A stretch of 50,735 nt of DNA from Alphaproteobacteria bacterium (lineage in GTDB: Bacteria > Pseudomonadota > Alphaproteobacteria > Bin95), in assembly GCA_022822125.1 (NCBI GenBank), contig JAJECF010000121.1, positions 1 through 50,735 on the forward strand, in the 5' to 3' direction. Each line of letters starts with the position of its first letter. Position 1 is the first letter of the stretch. Positions 16,163 through 23,981 of the stretch are shown piece after piece. The notes under the pieces were generated by a model that was given only the letters and a program-made list of their open reading frames with translations, searched no databases and was not told the DNA's origin. The position numbers and the translations under genes were made by a program.

Positions 16163-16677
16163 GCGCCGAAGCCCGGGAGGTGGGCCCCAACCGGTTCCGC
16201 GAAAGCTATGGCCGCTATTTCGAGGATTTCGCCGTCGGCCATGTCTATGAGCACCGGCCGGGCCGCACCATCACGGAAAGCGACAATACCTGGTTCACCC
16301 TGCTGACCATGAACCAGCACCCGATCCATTTCGACAGGGAATACGCCCGCCACAGCGAGTTCGGCCGGCCGCTCGTCAACTCCACCTTCACATTGGCCCT
16401 GGTGGCCGGCATGTCGGTCTCCGACACGAGCCAGAAGGCCATCGCCAATCTCGGCTGGACGGATATCGCGCTCACCGGGCCCGTCTTCGTCGGCGACACG
16501 ATCTATGCGGAGTCCGAGGTGCTGGAGAAGCGCGAAAGCCGCTCGCGCCCGACCCAGGGCATCGTGCGCATCGCCACGCGCGGCCTGAAGGCCGACGGCG
16601 CGGTCTTCATGAGCTTCGAGCGCAACATGCTGGTCCCGAAACGCGGCCACGCCGTCGATGACAAGGCGGGATATTGA
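16159..16677 (+). CDS. MaoC-family (R)-specific enoyl-CoA hydratase-like protein
   Basis: A 172-residue hotdog-fold hydratase, the usual length for the single-domain MaoC/mesaconyl-CoA hydratase-like group. The catalytic segment is TMNQHPIHFDREYARHSEFG around residues 49-68, containing the conserved histidine; the aspartate of the classical hydratase-2 motif reads asparagine, as in many MaoC relatives. GPVFVGDTIYAESEVLEKRE follows in the second half. The ATG at 16159 overlaps the Bfd-like stop and is preferred over a frame starting inside that gene. With the acyl-CoA dehydrogenase 4 nt downstream and an enoyl-CoA hydratase after that, it points to a CoA-thioester pathway of unknown substrate. 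Confidence 0.9.
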   Translation: MSAEAREVGPNRFRESYGRYFEDFAVGHVYEHRPGRTITESDNTWFTLLTMNQHPIHFDREYARHSEFGRPLVNSTFTLALVAGMSVSDTSQKAIANLGWTDIALTGPVFVGDTIYAESEVLEKRESRSRPTQGIVRIATRGLKADGAVFMSFERNMLVPKRGHAVDDKAGY

Positions 16678-16681
16678 CGCC

Positions 16682-17845
16682 ATGAACGCCCCCTCCCCCG
16701 ACGCCGCCGAGCTCGAAGCCGCCCTGCTCGACACGGTGGACAAATTCCTCGACCGCGATGTGCGCCCGCATGTGCTGGCGCTGGAGCACAGCGACACCTG
16801 GCCGGCGGAGATCGTCGAGCGGATGAAGGAGCTGGGCCTGTTCGGCGCCATCATCCCGGAGGAATATGGCGGCCTCGGGCTCGGCGCCTCGACCTATGCG
16901 CGCATCGTCGAGCGGGTCTCGGCCGTGTGGATGTCGCTCTCCGGCATCTTCAACTCCCACCTCATCATGTCGGCCGCCGTGCTGCGTTTCGGCACGGAGG
17001 AGCAGAAGCGGACCTGGCTGCCGCGCTTCGCCTCCGGCGAAGTCCGGGGCGGCCTCGCGCTCACCGAGCCGAATTGCGGCACCGACCTCCAGGCGATCCG
17101 CACGACCGCGCGGCGGGACGGCGGCGACTATGTCGTGAACGGCACCAAGATCTGGATTTCCAACGGCATTCACGGCTCCTGCTTCGCGCTGCTCGTCAAG
17201 ACCGACCCCGGGGCGAGCCCGCGCCACCGGGGCATGAGCCTCTTCCTCGCGGAGAAGGGCCCCGGCTTCACCGTCAGCCGGAAGCTGGAAAAACTCGGTT
17301 ACAAGGGCATCGATTCCGCCGAACTGATTTTCGAGGACTACCGGATACCCGCCGACCGGCTGATCGGGCTGGAGGAAGGCAAGGGGCTGCGCCACGCGCT
17401 CGGCGGGCTGGAGCTCGGCCGGATCAATGTCGCGGCGCGCGGCGTCGGGGTTGCCCGCGCCGCGATGGAAGACGCGCTCCGCTACGCCCAGCAGCGCGAG
17501 ACCTTCGGCAAGCCCATCGCGCAGCATCAGGCGATCCAGATCAAGCTCGCCGACATGGCGACCCGCGTCGAGGCGGCCCGGCTGCTGGTCGAGCAGGCGG
17601 CCCGCGCCTATGACGCCGGCGAGCGCTGTGACATGGAAGCCGGCATGGCCAAGCTCTTCGCTTCCGAAGCCGCGGTCGAGAACAGCATGGAGGCGATGCG
17701 CGTCCACGGCGCCTATGGCTACTCCAAGGAGATGCATGTCGAGCGCTACTACCGCGACGCGCCGCTGCTGGCCATCGGCGAAGGCACCAACGAGTTGCAG
17801 CGCATCATCATCGCGCGCCAGCTCGTCGAACGGAATCCGGCCTGA
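16682..17845 (+). CDS. Acyl-CoA dehydrogenase
   Basis: FAD enzyme catalysing alpha,beta-dehydrogenation of an acyl-CoA, 387 residues from ATG 16682. The family motifs are clear: LGLFGAIIPEEYGGLGLG near 40-57, ALTEPNCGTDLQAIRTTA near 128-145, NGTKIWISNG near 154-163, RETFGKPIAQHQAIQ near 275-289, and the catalytic glutamate E367 in AIGEGTNELQR. It is therefore a canonical dehydrogenase, unlike the one at 4822-6060. It sits 4 nt after the MaoC gene and 16 nt before the enoyl-CoA hydratase gene. Confidence 0.95.
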   Translation: MNAPSPDAAELEAALLDTVDKFLDRDVRPHVLALEHSDTWPAEIVERMKELGLFGAIIPEEYGGLGLGASTYARIVERVSAVWMSLSGIFNSHLIMSAAVLRFGTEEQKRTWLPRFASGEVRGGLALTEPNCGTDLQAIRTTARRDGGDYVVNGTKIWISNGIHGSCFALLVKTDPGASPRHRGMSLFLAEKGPGFTVSRKLEKLGYKGIDSAELIFEDYRIPADRLIGLEEGKGLRHALGGLELGRINVAARGVGVARAAMEDALRYAQQRETFGKPIAQHQAIQIKLADMATRVEAARLLVEQAARAYDAGERCDMEAGMAKLFASEAAVENSMEAMRVHGAYGYSKEMHVERYYRDAPLLAIGEGTNELQRIIIARQLVERNPA

Positions 17846-17861
17846 GCGGGCGGGCAAGCCG

Positions 17862-18650
17862 ATGACGGAGCTTGTGCGGCTCGACTGGGACGACCGGGGC
17901 GCGGCGGGGCGCATTGCCCGCGTCACCTTCGACAACCCCGAAAAGCGCAATGCGCTGGGCCTTGGGGGCAAGCGGCGCTTCGTCGAGGTCCTGACATCGC
18001 TACGCCATGCGGAGGGCCTGCGAGCGCTTGTCATCACCGGCGCCGGCGACAGGTCCTTCGTCGGCGGCACCGACATCGCCGAGATGGCCGCCTTCACGCC
18101 GGCGGAGGCAGAGGCGTCGGCCACGCTGACGCACCGGGTCTGCGACGCCGTGCGCAGCTTCCCGATGCCGGTCATCGCGCGCATCAACGGCTATTGCTTC
18201 GGCTCCGGCATGGAACTCGCCGCCTGCGCCGACATGCGCGCCGGGGCCGACCACGCGCTGTTCGGCATGCCGGAAACGCGGCTCGGCATTCCCTCGGGTA
18301 TGGAAGCGTCGGTGCTGCCGCGCCTCGTCGGCTGGGGCAAGGCATGCGAACTGGTGCTCACCGGCGACCGGATCGACGCCGCCGAGGCGCACCGTATCGG
18401 TTTCCTCGAACGCATTGCCCCGCTCGCCGCACTCGACGACGCGGTGAACGGCTGGATCGACTCCCTGCTCGCCTGCGGCCCGAGGGCGCTCGCCATCCAG
18501 AAGCGCCTTATCATCGACTGGGATCGGATGTCGCCGACCGACGGCGCCCGCGCCGGCATTCAAGCCTATGTGGACGCCTATCGGACCGACGAACCGGCCC
18601 GCATGATGACCGCCTTCCTCAACCGGCGCCGCGCGCCCGCGCCGGATTGA
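17862..18650 (+). CDS. Enoyl-CoA hydratase/isomerase family protein
   Basis: Crotonase-fold protein of 262 residues. The first oxyanion-hole segment reads AGDRSFVGGTDIAEMAAF and the second INGYCFGSGMELAACADMR, followed by FGMPETRLGIPSGMEASVLP. The position that holds one catalytic glutamate in classical hydratases is occupied within GMPETRLGIPSGMEA by E residues, but the family is functionally broad and may be a hydratase, isomerase or hydrolase. The start ATG 17862 follows the dehydrogenase stop closely; a longer frame reading back through that gene is a shadow. Last gene of the bfd-maoC-acad-ech operon, convergent with the next ATPase gene. Confidence 0.93.
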   Translation: MTELVRLDWDDRGAAGRIARVTFDNPEKRNALGLGGKRRFVEVLTSLRHAEGLRALVITGAGDRSFVGGTDIAEMAAFTPAEAEASATLTHRVCDAVRSFPMPVIARINGYCFGSGMELAACADMRAGADHALFGMPETRLGIPSGMEASVLPRLVGWGKACELVLTGDRIDAAEAHRIGFLERIAPLAALDDAVNGWIDSLLACGPRALAIQKRLIIDWDRMSPTDGARAGIQAYVDAYRTDEPARMMTAFLNRRRAPAPD

Positions 18651-18665
18651 CGCAACGCCGTTTCC

Positions 18666-19673
18666 CTAAATCCGCCCTTCCTCGACTGCGTGGCAGGCCG
18701 TTTCCGTAGCCCCGCATTGCCTCAGTGCCGGGGCCTCGGCGCGGCAGCGGGCGTTGGCGAAGGGGCAGCGGGGGTGGAAGTGGCAACCGGTTGGCGGGTC
18801 GAGCGGGTTCGGCACTTCGCCGCCCATCGGCTCCCGCTCCCGGCCGGACATGGCGAGGTCCGGAATCGCGTCGAGCAGCATCTGCGTATAGGGATGGCGC
18901 GGCCGGGAGAAGAGCGTTTCGGACCCCGCGATCTCCACGATCCGCCCGAGATACATGACGCCCACACGGTCCGAGATATGGCGCACGGCCGCAAGATTGT
19001 GGCTGATGAAGAGATAGGTGAGCCCGAGTTCTTCCTGCAGCTCCCGCATCAGGTTCAGGATCTGCGCCTGCACCGAAACGTCGAGCGCCGAGGTCGGCTC
19101 GTCGCAAACCAGGAATTCGGGATTGCTGGAAAGCGCGCGCGCAATCGAGATGCGCTGGCGCTGGCCGCCGGAAAATTCATGCGGGTATTTCTCGCCGTCC
19201 GCCGCAGCGAGGCCCACCTGCGTGAGCAGCGCGCCGACCCGTTCCGCCATTTCCGCGCGCCCGTTTGCGAGCCCGAAAGCGCGCAACGGCTCCGCCACGA
19301 TGTCGCGCACCCGCCAGCGCGGATTGAGGCTGGCATAGGGGTCCTGGAAGATCATCTGCATCCGCCGCCGGCTGCGCGCGCGCTCGGCCGCGGGCAGGAC
19401 CGCCAGCTCCAGCCCGTCGAACAGCACCCGGCCGGAGGTCGGGCGGTAAAGGCCGACGACGAGCCGCGCGACAGTCGATTTGCCGCAGCCGGATTCCCCG
19501 ACAAGCGCCAGCGTTTCCCCCTTCGCAACCGAAAAGGAAACCCCGTCCACGGCTTTCAGGAAGACGCGCGGGCTCTGCTCGATCGCGCGCGCGAGCCAGG
19601 GCTTCGAGACATCGAAATGCCGGGCGACCGCCTCCGCGGTGACGAAATCAGCGGAGCTTCGGGTTGAGGGCAT
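18666..19673 (-). CDS. Peptide-type ABC transporter ATPase (DppF/OppF-like), second importer
   Basis: A 335-residue ATPase with Walker [15 protein letters not shown], signature FSGGQRQRISIARAL, Walker B EFLVCDEPTSALD and LFISHNLAAVRHISDRV. The C-terminal OppF extension has GCHFHPRCPFANARC plus a final cysteine. The N terminus carries the KPWLARAIEQSP-type stretch common in OppF subunits that follow a DppD partner. Here no DppD gene lies between it and the two permeases, and its start overlaps the permease stop by 26 nt. It either acts as a homodimer or borrows the ATPase of the first importer. Confidence 0.92.
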   Translation of the reverse strand: MPSTRSSADFVTAEAVARHFDVSKPWLARAIEQSPRVFLKAVDGVSFSVAKGETLALVGESGCGKSTVARLVVGLYRPTSGRVLFDGLELAVLPAAERARSRRRMQMIFQDPYASLNPRWRVRDIVAEPLRAFGLANGRAEMAERVGALLTQVGLAAADGEKYPHEFSGGQRQRISIARALSSNPEFLVCDEPTSALDVSVQAQILNLMRELQEELGLTYLFISHNLAAVRHISDRVGVMYLGRIVEIAGSETLFSRPRHPYTQMLLDAIPDLAMSGREREPMGGEVPNPLDPPTGCHFHPRCPFANARCRAEAPALRQCGATETACHAVEEGRI

Positions 19674-20550
19674 CGCGCAGCCAGTCGCCGAGCAGGTTGA
19701 CGGAAAGCACCAGCACGGCGAGCGTGACGCCGGGGAAGATCGTCACCCACCACTCGCCGGAAAACAGGAAGTCGTTCCCGATGCGGATGAGGGTGCCGAG
19801 GGATGGCTCCGTGGGCGGCACGCCGATGCCGAGGAAAGAGAGCGTCGCCTCGGTGATGATCGCCACAGCGAGGTGAATCGTCGCAATCACCAGCACCGGC
19901 CCCATCGCATTGGGGAGGATGTGGCGCAGCATGATGCTTGCCGAGGAAATGCCGATCAGCCGCGCCGCCTGGACATATTCCTTGTTCTTCTCGACAAGCG
20001 TCGAGCCGCGCACAGTGCGCGCATATTGCACCCATCCGGAAATGCCGATGGAGAGCACCAGCACATAAATGGCGAGTTCGTCCTGGCGCCCGCTCGGCAG
20101 GATGCCGCGCAAAACGCCGTTCACCAGCAGCGCGATGAGGATGGCCGGGAAGCTGAGCTGGATGTCCGCCACGCGCATGATGAAGGCGTCGACGCGCCCG
20201 CCGGCATAGCCGGAGACGAGCCCTAGCCCGACGCCGAGCACCAGCGAGAGAACGACCGAAGCGATGCCGACGCCGATGGAGATGCGCGCGCCGTAAAGGA
20301 TGGCCGACAGGAGATCGCGCCCCTGGTCGTCGGTGCCGATGAGAAAACGTGTTTCCCCGTCCTCGGACCAGACCGGCGGAATATGCGCATCCAGCAGGTC
20401 CAGGCTCGCAAGGTCGAACGGGTTGTAGGGCGCGATAAGGGGCGCCAGGAACGCCGAGAGAATCATGACGCCGGCGACGCTTGCGGCGGCGACGGTGATC
20501 CGCGAGCGCGTGAAGGAATACCAGAGGTCGCTGTCCCGCCAGTCCCTCAC
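19648..20550 (-). CDS. Peptide-type ABC transporter permease (DppC-like), second importer
   Basis: A 300-residue permease beginning with a GTG at 20550 that overlaps the upstream permease stop (GTGA), followed by RDWRDSDLWYSFTRSR and the first membrane helix. The OppC-type conserved segment reads LIGTDDQGRDLLSAILYGAR, and the EAA loop lies near EYVQAARLIGISSASIMLRH. A frame extending upstream to 20721 lies wholly inside the neighbouring gene and was not used. It forms the channel with the upstream DppB-like protein in the inner membrane. Confidence 0.92.
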   Translation of the reverse strand: MRDWRDSDLWYSFTRSRITVAAASVAGVMILSAFLAPLIAPYNPFDLASLDLLDAHIPPVWSEDGETRFLIGTDDQGRDLLSAILYGARISIGVGIASVVLSLVLGVGLGLVSGYAGGRVDAFIMRVADIQLSFPAILIALLVNGVLRGILPSGRQDELAIYVLVLSIGISGWVQYARTVRGSTLVEKNKEYVQAARLIGISSASIMLRHILPNAMGPVLVIATIHLAVAIITEATLSFLGIGVPPTEPSLGTLIRIGNDFLFSGEWWVTIFPGVTLAVLVLSVNLLGDWLRDALNPKLR

Positions 20551-21527
20551 CAGGCGGCCCCCCGGTCGAGCCTGAGGCGCGGATCGACGACGTAGTAGAG
20601 CAGGTCCACGGCGAGGTTGATCGCGACGAACAGGAACGCGATCAACATCAGGTAGGCCGCCATGATCGGGATATCGACAGTCTGGATGGACTGGAGGAAC
20701 AAAAGGCCCATGCCCGGCCACTGGAAGACGGTCTCCGTGATGATCGCAAACGCGATGATGCCGCCGAGTTGCAGCCCGGTAATGGTGATGACCGGCACCA
20801 GCGTGTTCTTCAGCGCATGGCCGAAATGGACGGCCCGGTTGGAGAGCCCGCGCGCCCGGGCGAATTTGATGTAGTCGGTGCGCAGCACTTCCAGCATTTC
20901 CGAGCGCACGAGGCGCATTATGAGCGTCATCTGGAAGAGGCCGAGCGTGACCGCCGGCATGACGAGGGCCTGCAAGCCGCTCGAAGTCAGCAATCCGGTC
21001 GTCCAGCCGCCGAGATCGATGGTCTCCCCGCGCCCGAAGCTCGGCATGACCCCGAGCGTCACCGAAAAGACGAAGATCAGCAGAATGCCGATCAGGAAAG
21101 TGGGCAGGGAAATGCCGGCGAGTGACACGGCCATGAAGACCTTTGACAGCAGGCTGTCGCGGTAGAGCCCCGTGAAGACGCCCATCGGCACGCCCACGGC
21201 CAGCGCAAAGATCGCCGAAACCATCGCCAGTTCGAAGGTCGCCGGGAAACGCGCGCCGATCATGTCCGTCACCGGCTTCTTGTGCTGGTAGGAGATACCG
21301 AAATCGAGCCGTGCGGCATTGGCGATATAGCGCGCGAACTGAACATGGAACGGGTCGTTCAGGCCGAGGCGCTCCCGCAAGGCCTCGCGCTCCTCCAGCG
21401 TCGTCTCGATGCCGACCATCTGATGCACCGGGTCGCCGACGAAGCGGAACATGGAAAACGCAATCAGCGCCACGAACAGGATCACGACGAACGACTGCAT
21501 CAGGCGCCGGAGGGTAAAAGCGATCAT
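20547..21527 (-). CDS. Peptide-type ABC transporter permease (DppB-like), second importer
   Basis: First gene of the second importer operon, 326 residues. It starts MIAFTLRRLMQSFVVILFVA with the usual anchor helix, has the typical ERLGLNDPFHVQFARYIANA segment near 52-71 and the EAA loop around LRTDYIKFARARGLSNRAVHFG. The C terminus ends in NLAVDLLYYVVDPRLRLDRG. No substrate-binding protein gene is found in this operon or next to it. It diverges from the formyltransferase gene with an 83-nt gap, where promoters for both would lie. Confidence 0.93.
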   Translation of the reverse strand: MIAFTLRRLMQSFVVILFVALIAFSMFRFVGDPVHQMVGIETTLEEREALRERLGLNDPFHVQFARYIANAARLDFGISYQHKKPVTDMIGARFPATFELAMVSAIFALAVGVPMGVFTGLYRDSLLSKVFMAVSLAGISLPTFLIGILLIFVFSVTLGVMPSFGRGETIDLGGWTTGLLTSSGLQALVMPAVTLGLFQMTLIMRLVRSEMLEVLRTDYIKFARARGLSNRAVHFGHALKNTLVPVITITGLQLGGIIAFAIITETVFQWPGMGLLFLQSIQTVDIPIMAAYLMLIAFLFVAINLAVDLLYYVVDPRLRLDRGAAW

Positions 21528-21610
21528 GGGCGGAGCCTGCTACGCGCGCGCCCGCAGACGGTCAAGCGTGTTATAGACTGCGGCTCGCCCGGGATAAGGA
21601 GAGGGAGCCC

Positions 21611-22519
21611 ATGCGTATCGTCGTCAACGGCCAGCAGGCTTTCGGCAAGGCGGTGCTCGACGCGCTGGCGGCGCGCGGCGAGGATGTCGTCGCGGTCTAT
21701 TGCGCGCCCGATGCGCGGCCCGACCGCCCGGACCCGTTGAAGGCTGCAGCCGGCGACCACGGCCTGCCCGTCTTCCAGCCGAAGAGTTTCCGCGATCCGG
21801 CGGTTCATGAGGAATTCGCGGCGCTGAAGCCGGACCTTTGCGTCATGGCCTATGTGACCAAGATCGTGCCGTCCTCCTTCCTCGACCTGCCGGTGCGCGG
21901 CACCATCCAGTACCACCCGTCCCTGCTGCCGCTGCATCGCGGCCCGAGCTCGATCAACTGGCCGATCATCCAGGGCCGGACGGAGACGGGCCTCACGATC
22001 TTCTGGCCCGATGACGGCCTCGATACCGGCCCGGTGCTGTTGCAGAAGACGACGCCCATCGGCCCCGACGACACGCTCGGCAGCATCTATTTCGACCGGC
22101 TGTTCCCGATGGGCGTGGACGCCATGCTGGAGGCCGTCGATCTCGTGCGCGACGGCAAGGCCCCGAAGCTCGCGCAGGACGAGGCGCAGGCGACCTATGA
22201 GAGCTGGTGTACGGCCGACGACGCCGGGATCGACTGGTCGCGCCCGGCCGGCGAGATCTACAATCTCATTCGCGGCTGCAACCCGCAGCCGGGCGCCTGG
22301 ACGACCCGCAAGGGCGCAAAGCTCCAGATATTCGATGCGCGCCTCGCGGAAGCCCCGGCCGATACCCGGCCCGGAACGGTCCTCTCGGTCGGCGAAGACG
22401 GCGCTGTTATCGCCGCCGGCGGCGGGGCGGTATGCGCGGTCCGGGTCCGCCCGGAGGGTGCCGGCAAGATCGCCGCCGTCGAGGCCGGGCTGGAGGCCGG
22501 CGAGGTTCTGGGCGGCTAG
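21611..22519 (+). CDS. Formyltransferase family protein related to 10-formyl-THF hydrolase domain
   Basis: A 302-residue protein with the formyltransferase N-terminal Rossmann domain and a C-terminal OB-like domain. The catalytic region reads YHPSLLPLHRGPSSINWPII (101-120) with H102, and FWPDDGLDTGP (131-141) with D138. In methionyl-tRNA formyltransferase the loop begins N-x-H; here it is Q-Y-H, which is closer to the N-terminal hydrolase domain of eukaryotic 10-formyltetrahydrofolate dehydrogenase. It is therefore unlikely to be the cell's tRNA formyltransferase. AGGAG lies 6-10 nt before the ATG. It is followed after 17 nt by a 2-hydroxyacid dehydrogenase. Confidence 0.88.
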   Translation: MRIVVNGQQAFGKAVLDALAARGEDVVAVYCAPDARPDRPDPLKAAAGDHGLPVFQPKSFRDPAVHEEFAALKPDLCVMAYVTKIVPSSFLDLPVRGTIQYHPSLLPLHRGPSSINWPIIQGRTETGLTIFWPDDGLDTGPVLLQKTTPIGPDDTLGSIYFDRLFPMGVDAMLEAVDLVRDGKAPKLAQDEAQATYESWCTADDAGIDWSRPAGEIYNLIRGCNPQPGAWTTRKGAKLQIFDARLAEAPADTRPGTVLSVGEDGAVIAAGGGAVCAVRVRPEGAGKIAAVEAGLEAGEVLGG

Positions 22520-22536
22520 GGCGAGGGGAACGGGCG

Positions 22537-23484
22537 ATGAAGCGGGTCTTCGTCACGCGGCGCCTGCCGGAACCTGTGGAGGCGCGGTTCGCCCGCGCGT
22601 TCGATACGGTCTGGAATGTCGATGACCGCCGGCTCTCACCGGCCGATGTGGCCGCGGCCTGCAACGGCATGGACGGGCTGGTCGTCAACACCAGCGAACG
22701 TTTGGACGCCGCTGCCGTCGCCGACCTGCCGGCTTCGCTCAAGGCGATGGCGACCTATTCGGTCGGATATGAGCATCTGGACCTCAACGCTCTGCAGGCG
22801 CGCGGAATTCCTGTCGTCTATACGCCGGATGTGCTCAGCGCCACGGTTGCCGACAACGCCGTGCTGCTGATGCTGGGCGCCGCCCGCCGGGCGCGGGAAG
22901 GCCAGGCGCTGGTCGTCGAAGGCCGCTGGAAGGGCTGGGGGCCGCGGCAGTTGATCGGCACGGAGGTCACCGGCAAGCGGCTCGGCATTTTCGGCATGGG
23001 GCGCATCGGGCGCGAAATCGCCAAGCGCGCCCGGGCCTTCGACATGGAGATCGGCTATCACAACCGCCGGCCGCTGGAGCCGGAGGCCGGGTTGTTCTTC
23101 GCCGGGGAGGCGGCGTTTCTGGCGCGCACCGACATCCTGGTCATCGCCGCCCCCGCTTCGCCGGAAACGCATCATTGGCTTAATGCGGAGCGCATCGCGC
23201 GCCTGCCGAGGGGCGCGCTTGCAGTCAACATAGCGCGCGGCAGCCTGGTCGATGACGAAGCGCTCATCGCCGCGGTGGAGAGCGGCCATCTCGCCAGCGC
23301 CGGCCTCGACGTCTTCGACGGCGAGCCGGATATCCATCCCGACTATCTGCAGGCGGAGCGCATTTATGTGCAGCCCCATATCGGCAGTTCGACGATGGAA
23401 ACCAGGCTTGCCATGGCCGAGCTTGCGATCACCGGCCTCGAAGCCCTGTTCGAGGGCCGCGAGCCGACCAACCGTCTCGTCTAG
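22537..23484 (+). CDS. D-2-hydroxyacid dehydrogenase (glyoxylate/hydroxypyruvate reductase-like)
   Basis: NAD(P)-dependent 2-hydroxyacid dehydrogenase of 315 residues. The dinucleotide loop is GIFGMGRIGREIAKRARAF near 151-169; the catalytic arginine lies in NIARGSLVDDEAL, the glutamate in DVFDGEPDIHPDYL, and the histidine in VQPHIGSSTMETR. The SVGYEHLDLNALQARGIPV segment is characteristic of the glyoxylate/hydroxypyruvate reductase group. Start ATG 22537 is right after the formyltransferase stop; the longer frame is a shadow. The pair suggests one-carbon plus glyoxylate or glycerate metabolism, but this is inference from neighbourhood. Confidence 0.92.
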   Translation: MKRVFVTRRLPEPVEARFARAFDTVWNVDDRRLSPADVAAACNGMDGLVVNTSERLDAAAVADLPASLKAMATYSVGYEHLDLNALQARGIPVVYTPDVLSATVADNAVLLMLGAARRAREGQALVVEGRWKGWGPRQLIGTEVTGKRLGIFGMGRIGREIAKRARAFDMEIGYHNRRPLEPEAGLFFAGEAAFLARTDILVIAAPASPETHHWLNAERIARLPRGALAVNIARGSLVDDEALIAAVESGHLASAGLDVFDGEPDIHPDYLQAERIYVQPHIGSSTMETRLAMAELAITGLEALFEGREPTNRLV

Positions 23485-23523
23485 AGCGGAACTCTTTCAG
23501 GCTGAAACGGAAGCCCGGCCGTC

Positions 23524-23644
23524 CCCTTCGACAAGCTCAGGACAGGCTCCCTTCGACAGGCTCAGGACAGGCCCTTCGATACACCGCTTCGCGGCTACTC
23601 AGGATGAGGTTCGATACGCGGCTCCGCCGCTACTCGGAATGAGG
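23524..23644. repeat. Cluster of CTTCGACA-type and GATACG-type repeats
   Basis: Two tandem copies of a unit beginning CCCTTCGACAAGCTCAGGAC (23524-23546 and 23549-23571) run directly into two GATACG units (23572-23609 and 23610-23644) of the family found at 9654-10046. The two repeat families are thus joined head to tail. Confidence 0.85.
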
Positions 23645-23672
23645 AAGCCTTGGAACCCACCTCCATCCCCTT

Positions 23673-23725
23673 CCTCACCCTGAGTAGCGACCGCGCCAGC
23701 AGCCTGTCCTGAGCTTGTCGAAGGG
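23673..23725. repeat. Hybrid inverted repeat unit
   Basis: Starts as an inverted GATACG-family unit (CCTCACCCTGAGTAGCGACC) but its far end is replaced by CCTGTCCTGAGCTTGTCGAA, the complement of the CTTCGACA unit at 23524. It closes a large inverted arrangement with 23524-23644. Confidence 0.8.
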
Positions 23726-23773
23726 CCGCCACCCGTTTCAAACCGGTCGGATACCGCTCCAGCTTGGCGTCAT

Positions 23774-23810
23774 GTTCAAGAAATAAGAAATAATTCTTTA
23801 TAACTTGAAC
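23774..23810. promoter_or_regulatory. AT-rich 37-nt imperfect palindrome
   Basis: Outer arms GTTCAAG (23774-23780) and CTTGAAC (23804-23810) are perfectly complementary; the 23 nt between are almost pure A/T and largely self-complementary. It stands out sharply in a GC-rich genome. It could be an operator, a bidirectional terminator or a remnant of foreign DNA. Confidence 0.5.
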
Positions 23811-23927
23811 CCGTGAATTCCGAGACGATATGAGACAGCAGGAAGAACGCGGTATCCGGAGCCGCTTTCCGGGAGAACCGTCCTATGCCCGAATGGACCG
23901 TCCCATATGCACGATGTACATGCAGAT

Positions 23928-23981
23928 CATGACATGACATATTGCGAGGGGGCTCGGAACGCCTCATGACAAAACATGACA
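23928..23981 (+). promoter_or_regulatory. Four CATGACA direct repeats upstream of the RraA-like gene
   Basis: CATGACA occurs at 23928, 23933 (overlapping), 23965 and 23975. The last three are spaced 32 and 10 nt, close to whole helical turns, so they face the same side of the DNA. They lie 127-180 nt before the start of the RraA-like gene. A regulator-binding cluster is the simplest reading, not proven. Confidence 0.4.

Noticed and set aside
23735..23762. Third copy of the 3'-UTR hairpin repeat
   Set aside because: CCCGTTTCAAACCGGTCGGATACCG recalls the element but lacks the conserved TGAAACTCACGGGC segment and the paired stem.
23830..23937. 35-codon open frame between the palindrome and the CATGACA repeats
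   Set aside because: No ribosome site, no recognisable features, and its end overlaps the direct repeats.
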